From NCBI GenBank assembly GCA_021286965.1, contig JAJTBK010000170.1, positions 1-11,153 of the forward strand: 11,153 bases of DNA, in the 5' to 3' direction. Source of the DNA: Comamonadaceae bacterium. Lineage in GTDB: Bacteria > Pseudomonadota > Gammaproteobacteria > Burkholderiales > Burkholderiaceae_C. The position numbers and the translations under genes are program-made. This document shows, piece by piece, positions 6,240 through 11,153 of the stretch (position 1 is the stretch's first letter; every line of letters begins with the position of its first letter). A model generated the notes under the pieces. The model did no database searches, was not told where the DNA came from, and worked only from the letters and a program-made list of their open reading frames with translations.

Positions 6240-8813
6240 ATGCAAATCATCCGCACCCGCGCCCTGCGCGGCCCCAACCTCTGGACCCGCAGCACCGCCA
6301 TCGAGGCCATCGTGCAATGCAGCGCTGCCGAACACGACCACCACCTGCTGCCGGGCTTTGAAGAGCGCCTGCGCGCACGCTTTCCAAAGATCGGCGTGCT
6401 CCAGCCCGCCGGCACGGGCCAGCCACTGTCGCTGGCGGAAGCGCTCGAAACCGCCGCCCTGCAGCTGCAGGCGCTCGCCGGCTGCCCGGTGACCTTCAGC
6501 CGCACCCACGCCACGGTGGAAGAAGGCACTTACCAGGTCGTGGTCGAGTACACCGAAGAGGCCGTGGGCCTGCGCGCCATGGAACTGGCCGCGCAGCTGA
6601 TCGCCGCCGCCCTGGACGACACCCCGTTCGATGCCGACGCCGCCGTCGCCGAGCTGCACGACCTCGACGAGGACGAGCGCATCGGCCCCTCCACCGGCGC
6701 CATCGTCGATGCCGCCGTGGCACGCGGCATTCCCGTCAAGCGCCTGACCGCCGGCTCCCTGGTGCAGCTGGGCTGGGGCAGCCGTGCGCGGCGCATCCAG
6801 GCGGCCGAGCTGGACGTGACCAGCGCCGTGGCCGAATCCATCGCGCAAGACAAAGACCTGACCAAGCGCCTCTTGCACGCCGCCGGCGTGCCCGTGCCCA
6901 TGGGCCGGCCCGTGAGCAGTGCCGAAGACGCCTGGGCCGTGGCCGAGGAGGTCGGCCTGCCCGTGGTCGTCAAACCCCAGGACGGCAACCAGGGCAAGGG
7001 CGTGACGGTGAACATCACCACGCGCGCGCAGCTCGACGCCGCCTACGCCACCGCCCAGTACTACAGCGACGAGGTGATGGTCGAGCGCTTCATGCCCGGC
7101 CATGATTTCCGCCTGCTGGTGGTGGGCGACCAGCTGGTGGCTGCTGCGCGGCGCGAGCCGCCGCAGGTGCTGGGCGACGGCGTGCACACCATTGCCGAGC
7201 TGGTCGATATCGTCAACCAAGACCCGCGCCGGGGCAGCGGCCACGGCACGGCGCTGACCAAGATTCGCCTCGACGACATCGCCATCGCGCGCATCGCCGC
7301 CGAGGGCTTGACGCCTGCGAGCGTGCCCGCCCAGGGCCAGCGCGTGGTGCTGCGCAACAACGCCAACCTCTCCACCGGCGGCAGCGCCACCGACGTCACC
7401 GACGACGTGCACCCCGAGGTGGTGGCACGCGCCATCGAGGCGGCGCAAACCATTGGCCTGCACATCTGCGGCGTGGACGTGATTTGCGAATCCATCCTGC
7501 GCCCGCTCGAAGAGCAAGGCGGGGGCATTTGCGAGGTCAACGCCGCGCCCGGCCTGCGGATGCACCTGGCGCCCTCGTTTGGGCGCGCGCGCAATGTGGG
7601 CGTGCCCATGGTCGATGCCATCTTCCCGCCCGGCGAAGATGGCCGCGTGCCGCTGGTAGCCGTCACCGGCTCCAACGGCAAGCCCACCACCACGCGCCTG
7701 ATCGCGCACCTGTTCACCGCGCACGGCTGGCGCACGGCCATGACCAATACCGACGGCGTGTATGTGAACGGCCGCCAGATCGACAGCGGCGACTGCTCCG
7801 GCCCGCGCAGCGCGCGCAACGCCCTGGCGCACCCCGAGACGGACGCCGCCGTGCTCGAATGCGCACGCGGCGGCCTGCTGCGCGAGGGCCTGGGCTTTGA
7901 CCGCTGCCAGGTGGCGGTGGTCACCAACGTTGGCGAGGGCGACCACCTGGGCCTGAACTTCATCACCACGGTCGAAGACGTGGCCGTCTTGAAGCGCGTC
8001 ATCGTGCAAAACGTGGCCGCCAGCGGCTACGCCGTACTCAACGCCGCCGACCCGCACGTCGCCGCCATGGCGCCGGCCTGCCCGGGCAAGGTGATCTTTT
8101 TTGCCCTCGACCGCCACCACCCGGTGATGGCCACGCACCGCGCCCAGGGCCAGCGCGTGGTGTACGTCGATGACGGCCACATCGTCGCCGCCGAGGACTC
8201 CTGGCGCGAAAAAATCGCCCTGCGCGACATCCCGCTGACGCGCGGCGGCGCCATCAGCTTCCAGGTGGAGAACGCCATGGCCTCGGTGGCGGCGGCCTGG
8301 GCCATCGGCCTGCCCTGGGACACCATCCGCCGGGGCCTGGCGGGCTTCGTCAACGACAGCGACAACGCCCCCGGGCGCTTCAACGTCATGGACTACCGGG
8401 GCGCGACCGTGATTGCCGACTACGGCCACAACCCCGACGCCATCCGCGCCCTGGTGCAGGCCGTCTCGGCCATGCCGGGCAAGACGCGCAGCGTCGTCAT
8501 CTCGGGCGCGGGCGACCGGCGCGACGAGGACATCAGCGCACAAACGCGCATCCTGGGCCAAGCCTTTGACGACGTCGTGCTCTACCAGGATGCCTGCCAG
8601 CGCGGGCGCGCCGACGGCGAGGTGCTGGCGCTGTTGCAAAGCGGCCTGCGGGGCGCTCCGCGCACGCGCTACGTGACCGAGATCCACGGCGAGTTCCTGG
8701 CCATCGACCACGCCCTGGCGCGCCTGCAGCCTGGCGACCTGTGCCTGGTGCTGGTCGATCAGGTGCAAGAAGCCCTGGAGCACCTGCAGCGCCGCTGCGC
8801 CGAGGCCGCCTGA
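6240..8813 (+). CDS. cphA: Cyanophycin synthetase, catalytic paralogue lacking the N-terminal HxxEH motif
   Basis: An 857-aa cyanophycin synthetase, expected to extend poly-Asp with its ATP-grasp domain and attach Arg to each Asp side chain with its Mur-ligase domain, in the cytoplasm. The ATG at 6240 is chosen over a TTG at 6195 that lies inside a repeat: the protein then begins '[13 protein letters not shown]' like the family, and GAAAGAG sits 6 nt upstream. The ATP-grasp domain (about 200-465) has [10 protein letters not shown] (245-254), [11 protein letters not shown] (326-336), NLSTGG (376-381) and [14 protein letters not shown] (432-445). The Mur domain has P-loop GSNGKPTTT (477-485), ECARGGLL (540-547), GEGDHLGL (565-572), PGRFN (711-715), DYGHNP (727-732) and GDRRDEDI (758-765), so it is full length. 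Two oddities stand out. The RGGF and GTWMGHxxEH region is replaced by unrelated sequence around 55-80, and the P-loop has Pro after Lys481. FolC enzymes also delay the hydroxyl residue by one position, so activity is likely. creA overlaps its stop codon. Confidence 0.93.
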   Translation: MQIIRTRALRGPNLWTRSTAIEAIVQCSAAEHDHHLLPGFEERLRARFPKIGVLQPAGTGQPLSLAEALETAALQLQALAGCPVTFSRTHATVEEGTYQVVVEYTEEAVGLRAMELAAQLIAAALDDTPFDADAAVAELHDLDEDERIGPSTGAIVDAAVARGIPVKRLTAGSLVQLGWGSRARRIQAAELDVTSAVAESIAQDKDLTKRLLHAAGVPVPMGRPVSSAEDAWAVAEEVGLPVVVKPQDGNQGKGVTVNITTRAQLDAAYATAQYYSDEVMVERFMPGHDFRLLVVGDQLVAAARREPPQVLGDGVHTIAELVDIVNQDPRRGSGHGTALTKIRLDDIAIARIAAEGLTPASVPAQGQRVVLRNNANLSTGGSATDVTDDVHPEVVARAIEAAQTIGLHICGVDVICESILRPLEEQGGGICEVNAAPGLRMHLAPSFGRARNVGVPMVDAIFPPGEDGRVPLVAVTGSNGKPTTTRLIAHLFTAHGWRTAMTNTDGVYVNGRQIDSGDCSGPRSARNALAHPETDAAVLECARGGLLREGLGFDRCQVAVVTNVGEGDHLGLNFITTVEDVAVLKRVIVQNVAASGYAVLNAADPHVAAMAPACPGKVIFFALDRHHPVMATHRAQGQRVVYVDDGHIVAAEDSWREKIALRDIPLTRGGAISFQVENAMASVAAAWAIGLPWDTIRRGLAGFVNDSDNAPGRFNVMDYRGATVIADYGHNPDAIRALVQAVSAMPGKTRSVVISGAGDRRDEDISAQTRILGQAFDDVVLYQDACQRGRADGEVLALLQSGLRGAPRTRYVTEIHGEFLAIDHALARLQPGDLCLVLVDQVQEALEHLQRRCAEAA

Positions 8814-9301
8814 TGCGCGCCAAAGCAGTCGCCGCCCTTGCCGCCGCCCTGCTGTGGAGCACGGGCAGCGCGCTGGCGGCGGGCGAGAAGATCGGCAGCG
8901 TTGATACCGCCTTCCAGTGGATCGGGCGCGACCACGACATCATCGTCGAGGCCTACGACGACCCCCAGGTCACGGGCGTGACCTGCTACGTCTCGCGCGC
9001 GCGCATCGGCGGCATCAAGGGCACCCTGGGCCTGGCCGAGGATAGGGCCGAAGCGTCGATTGCCTGCCGCCAGGTGGGCGCCATCGGCTTTCCCCAGGGG
9101 GCGCTGAAAAAGCAGGATGAGGTGTTCTCCGAACGCATGAGCCTGCTGTTCAAACGCCTGCGCGTGGTGCGCATGGTCGATGTGCAGCGCAACACGCTGG
9201 TGTACCTGACCTACTCCGACAAGCTCATCGACGGCTCGCCGCAAAACGCCGTCACCGCTGTGCCGGTGGCGGCCGAGACGCCGATTCCGCTCAAGAAATA
9301 A
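8813..9301 (+). CDS. creA: CreA family periplasmic protein
   Basis: A 162-aa protein with a typical signal peptide (residues 1-22, Arg/Lys at the N-terminus, Ala/Leu core, cleavage after 'SALA'). The mature part matches the CreA family: '[65 protein letters not shown]' with two Cys (C62 and C88 approximately), then '[21 protein letters not shown]...[20 protein letters not shown]'. Its biochemical role is unknown; in Escherichia coli creA lies beside the creBCD two-component genes, but none are here. The ATG shares its A with the TGA of cphA (TGATG), with GAGG 7 nt upstream, so translation is probably coupled to cphA. A longer frame starting at 8741 inside cphA is rejected because the signal peptide starts at 8813. 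Whether it takes part in cyanophycin metabolism is unknown. Confidence 0.9.
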   Translation: MRAKAVAALAAALLWSTGSALAAGEKIGSVDTAFQWIGRDHDIIVEAYDDPQVTGVTCYVSRARIGGIKGTLGLAEDRAEASIACRQVGAIGFPQGALKKQDEVFSERMSLLFKRLRVVRMVDVQRNTLVYLTYSDKLIDGSPQNAVTAVPVAAETPIPLKK

Positions 9302-9305
9302 CGCC

Positions 9306-9356
9306 AAATCAGCCGCTAGCGCTTACCCAGCAAGCGCGAGGCGCTCTTGTTTTAAT
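9306..9356. repeat. Second copy of the REP-like hairpin element
   Basis: Located just after the creA stop codon, this element aligns with the one at 6169-6226: AAATC..., GCGCTT (9319-9324), a 7-nt loop, AAGCGC (9332-9337), then a GC block and a T-rich end. The stem is 6 bp. Two related copies within 3.2 kb, both in gaps between genes, support a dispersed intergenic repeat family. Confidence 0.55.
9333..9353 (+). terminator. Possible terminator between convergent creA and dsbA-like genes
   Basis: AGCGC (9333-9337) pairs with GCGCT (9341-9345) around GAG, followed within 5 nt by TTTT (9350-9353). The stem is short and competes with the larger repeat hairpin. The location 30-50 bp past creA, in a 61-bp convergent gap, favours a terminator for the cphA-creA operon. 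Confidence 0.4.
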
Positions 9357-9362
9357 AGCGTA

Positions 9363-10028
9363 TCAGGCTTGCGCTGCCGCCTCGGCGAGCTCGTGCAGGG
9401 CCTGGGCAAAGACTTCCGGCGGGTGCCCGCCCTGCAGCATGGCGCGCTCGTTGAAGATGACCGAGGGCACGGAGCGGATGCCGCGCTGCTGGTACAGGTC
9501 TTCGCGCGCACGCACCTCGTTGGCAAACTCGTGCCCTTGCAGCACCGCCTGCGCACGCGCACCATCGAGCCCCACAGACTGCGCCAGGCGCAGCAGCACG
9601 GCGGGCGCGCTGGGGTTTTCCGCCCGGCTGAAATACGCTGCGAACAGTGCCTGCTGCAGCGCCAGCTGCGCGCCGGGTGGGCCCTCCACGCCGGCCCAGT
9701 GCAGCAGGCGGTGGGCGTCGAAGGTGTTGTAGATGTGCGTGCGCTCAGGGCTGAAGACAAAGCCCAGCGCCGCGCCCCGGGCCGCGATCTGGGCGTGCAT
9801 CTGCGCACTCTGCTCGGCGCTGGCGCCGTATTTTTCCTGCAGGTGCGCATCCAGCTCCTGCCCCTCGGGGGGCATCAGCGGGTTGAGCTCGAACGGCTGC
9901 ATTTGCAGCTGCACGGTGATGCCGGCGGGCAACTGCCGCAGCGCCTGCAGCAACGACTGCAGGCCAATGGCGCACCAGGGGCAGGAGATGTCGGAAACAA
10001 AATCAATGTGTAGGGCGGCATTCGGCAT
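9363..10028 (-). CDS. DsbA family oxidoreductase, FrnE-like
   Basis: A 221-aa thioredoxin-fold protein with the DsbA-type helical insert. The active site is CPWC at 16-19, directly after the first strand ('ALHIDFVSDISCPWC'), and the cis-proline loop is SVP with Pro188. It resembles the FrnE/polyketide-biosynthesis DsbA subgroup: 'QPFELNPLMPPEG' near 44-56, 'NTFDAHRLLHWA' near 101-112, 'ALFAAYF' near 127-133 and 'GIRSVPSVIFNERAMLQGGHPPEVF' near 183-207. No signal peptide is present, so it is probably a cytoplasmic thiol-disulfide oxidoreductase; the substrate is unknown. The start is the ATG at 10026-10028, with GGAG 7 nt upstream; an in-frame extension to 10100 lacks family similarity. It converges on creA and diverges from the MarR gene, sharing a 139-bp control region with it. 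Confidence 0.9.
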   Translation of the reverse strand: MPNAALHIDFVSDISCPWCAIGLQSLLQALRQLPAGITVQLQMQPFELNPLMPPEGQELDAHLQEKYGASAEQSAQMHAQIAARGAALGFVFSPERTHIYNTFDAHRLLHWAGVEGPPGAQLALQQALFAAYFSRAENPSAPAVLLRLAQSVGLDGARAQAVLQGHEFANEVRAREDLYQQRGIRSVPSVIFNERAMLQGGHPPEVFAQALHELAEAAAQA

Positions 10029-10110
10029 CACTCGGCTCCATCCTCGCGGGCAAACCCCGATGGTAGGCCGCCCGCAGCCCAGGGCTGCTTGCCGAACCAA
10101 TTGTTACCCG

Positions 10111-10139
10111 TGGACGGAAATGGCTGTTACGGCAATAAT
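10111..10139 (+). promoter_or_regulatory. Predicted sigma-70 promoter of the marR-emrA operon
   Basis: TGGACG (10111-10116, four of six matches to TTGACA) and AATAAT (10134-10139, five of six matches to TATAAT) are separated by exactly 17 bp. The expected transcript start near 10146 leaves a leader of about 20 nt before the GTG at 10168. The -10 box lies inside a palindrome, as expected for a self-repressed MarR gene. Confidence 0.55.
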
Positions 10140-10151
10140 TGCCTAGTCAAT
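10131..10151. promoter_or_regulatory. Predicted MarR-type operator
   Basis: Two overlapping palindromes are visible: GGCAATAATTGCC (10131-10143, perfect 6-bp arms around one base) and ATTGCCTAGTCAAT (10138-10151, 12 of 14 positions symmetric). The second has the TTG...CTAG...CAA style common at MarR-family operators. They overlap the predicted -10 box and start site, a position suited to repression by the downstream MarR protein. Which palindrome is bound is unknown. Confidence 0.6.
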
Positions 10152-10167
10152 CAATTACCCCCTGGCC

Positions 10168-10626
10168 GTGTCGTCCCCTTTGCCCCCACCTCCCCCCAGC
10201 CTGCCGGCGTTGATGCGCAAGGTGCTGAGTTCCTTGCGCAGCCAGGTCGATGCCCGCCTGGCACCCTGCGGCATGACCTATGTGCAGTGGCTACCGCTGT
10301 ACAAGCTGCTGCTGCTCGGCGACTGCAGCGCGGCCCACCTGGCGCGCGAGCTGGAGATGGATCCTGGCGCCCTGACGCGCGCCATCGACCGCCTGGTGGC
10401 CAAGGGCCTGGTGCAGCGCACGCGCTGCGCGCAGGACCGGCGTGTGGTGCAGCTCGCGCTCACGCCCGCCGGCCAGCGCGCTGCGGCCCAGGTACCGGCG
10501 GTGCTGACCGAGGTGCTCGATGCGCACCTGCAGGGCATTACCGCCGCCGAACAGGCGCTGCTGCTGCAGCTTCTGGGCCGCATGTGGGCCAATGGCGAGG
10601 CCCTGCGCCAGGCCGGCCGCGACTGA
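10168..10626 (+). CDS. MarR family transcriptional regulator
   Basis: A 152-aa winged-helix regulator. The winged-helix core covers about 54-100: 'AAHLARELEMDPGALTRAIDRLVAKGLVQRTRCAQDRRVVQLALTPAG', including the recognition helix and the DRR wing motif (Asp90-Arg92). Flanking helices at 12-35 and 108-148 would form the dimer interface. An in-frame TAG at 10144 limits the N-terminus. The start is GTG 10168, with an ATG at 10213 (residue 16) as an alternative; neither has a good ribosome site. The first 12 residues are Pro-rich. Palindromes just upstream suggest autorepression. The efflux adaptor gene follows 19 bp downstream, the arrangement of emrR-emrA-emrB systems, so this regulator probably senses aromatic or phenolic compounds and controls the pump (inference). 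Confidence 0.9.
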   Translation: MSSPLPPPPPSLPALMRKVLSSLRSQVDARLAPCGMTYVQWLPLYKLLLLGDCSAAHLARELEMDPGALTRAIDRLVAKGLVQRTRCAQDRRVVQLALTPAGQRAAAQVPAVLTEVLDAHLQGITAAEQALLLQLLGRMWANGEALRQAGRD

Positions 10627-10645
10627 CGTTTCCCTCCCTCCTCCT

Positions 10646-11153
10646 ATGGATGCCCCGATGACCCCCTCCCCCGCTGCCCGCAGCACGCGCCGCCGTGGCC
10701 TGACCCTGATTGCCGCTGCCGCCGCCCTTGGCGCCCTTGCCTGGGGCGGCTGGCATTTCATGCACTCGCGCTACCTGGAGAGCACCGACAACGCCTACGT
10801 CGCCGGCAACGTGGTGCAGATCACGTCCCAGGTCGGCGGCACCGTGGTGGCCATTGGCGCCGACGAGACCGACTTCGTGCGCGCCGGCCAGCCCCTGGTG
10901 CGGCTGGACACGGCCGACATGCGCGTCGCCCTGGAGCAGGCCGACGCCCAGCTGGCGCAGACCGTACGCGACGTGCGCCAGCTCTACGCCAACAGTGCTG
11001 CCCTGCAAGCACAGCTGCAGCTGCGCCAGGCCGATGCCGCCCGTGCCCGCGCTGATCTGCAGCGCGCCGAGGCCGATGCCCAGCGCCGCCAGCCGCTGGT
11101 GCAGGCCGGTGCCATCGGCAAGGAAGAATTCCAGCACGCCCAAAGCCAGCTCA
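10646..11153 (+). CDS. emrA: EmrA/HlyD-type efflux membrane-fusion protein (partial, runs off the window)
   Basis: The first 169 residues of a periplasmic adaptor that links an inner-membrane pump to an outer-membrane channel. A cytoplasmic N-terminus rich in Arg is followed by one membrane helix (about 19-38, 'LTLIAAAAALGALAWGGWHF'). The EmrA hallmark 'ESTDNAYVAGNVVQITSQVGGTVVAIGADETDFVRAGQPLVRLD' (about 45-88) is the half-lipoyl domain. From about 92 onward the sequence becomes a long coiled coil of Ala, Gln and Arg ('ALEQADAQLAQTVRDVRQLYA...'), leading to 'LVQAGAIGKEEFQHAQSQL' at the window edge. The start could be ATG 10646 or ATG 10658 (residue 5); a GGA lies 8 nt before the latter. An EmrB-type major-facilitator pump gene is expected downstream. 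The 19-bp gap to marR indicates a shared transcript. Confidence 0.88.
   Translation, partial: MDAPMTPSPAARSTRRRGLTLIAAAAALGALAWGGWHFMHSRYLESTDNAYVAGNVVQITSQVGGTVVAIGADETDFVRAGQPLVRLDTADMRVALEQADAQLAQTVRDVRQLYANSAALQAQLQLRQADAARARADLQRAEADAQRRQPLVQAGAIGKEEFQHAQSQL

Larger units (their letters stand above)
10029..10167. promoter_or_regulatory. Divergent intergenic region between dsbA-like and marR genes
   Basis: This 139-bp stretch is GC-rich near the dsbA-like gene and clearly AT-richer from 10095 to 10157. It holds the promoter and operator of the MarR gene (listed separately) and presumably a promoter for the oxidoreductase, which I could not place. If a regulator binds at 10131-10151, it could affect both directions. 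Confidence 0.5.

Noticed and set aside
3975..8783. Very long open frames on the minus strand across both synthetase genes (about 670 and 900 codons).
   Set aside because: They are antisense shadows of the synthetases caused by high third-position GC. Their translations are Ala/Gly/His/Arg-rich with no family motifs, whereas the plus-strand products carry clear domain motifs throughout.
1..11153. CRISPR arrays, tRNA or rRNA genes, insertion sequences or phage genes.
   Set aside because: No regularly spaced repeats, no cloverleaf or rRNA-like segments and no transposase or integrase motifs were seen on either strand.

Overview
The window is about 11.2 kb of very GC-rich DNA. Most codons end in G or C. 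Gene content, protein style and a hairpin repeat all point to a betaproteobacterium of the Comamonadaceae (Acidovorax/Comamonas/Alicycliphilus-like). The family assignment is inference; no rRNA or other marker gene is present.

Layout, left to right: (i) the 3' end of a 5'-nucleotidase gene (+), facing a small unrecognised gene (-); (ii) a two-gene minus-strand operon with an ABC exporter of unusual N-terminal architecture followed by a DUF1854 protein, the pair known to accompany cyanophycin genes; (iii) across a 188-bp divergent intergenic region with two strong hairpins, a plus-strand operon of two cyanophycin synthetase paralogues and, overlapping the second by one base, creA; (iv) a short convergent gap with a repeat and possible terminator, then a DsbA/FrnE-type thioredoxin-fold oxidoreductase gene (-); (v) a divergent control region with a good promoter overlapped by MarR-type palindromes, then a MarR regulator and the start of an EmrA/HlyD-type efflux adaptor that runs off the window.

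The core is the cyanophycin locus. Cyanophycin is a nitrogen-storage polymer with a poly-Asp backbone and Arg side chains. The two synthetases are degraded in opposite ways. The first (CphA', 724 aa) keeps the N-terminal HxxEH metal motif linked to primer generation. Its Mur-ligase P-loop is destroyed, it lacks the C-terminal Mur lobe, and it has lost the STGG loop of the ATP-grasp domain. The second (CphA, 857 aa) has near-canonical ATP-grasp and Mur-ligase motifs but has lost the whole HxxEH region. This suggests division of labour between two encoded subunits: one trims polymer or makes primers, the other polymerises. That is the most interesting reading of the window and is inference from motifs. 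No cyanophycinase gene lies in the window.

The MarR-adaptor pair looks like an ordinary self-regulated multidrug-efflux operon (emrRAB type), unrelated to cyanophycin.
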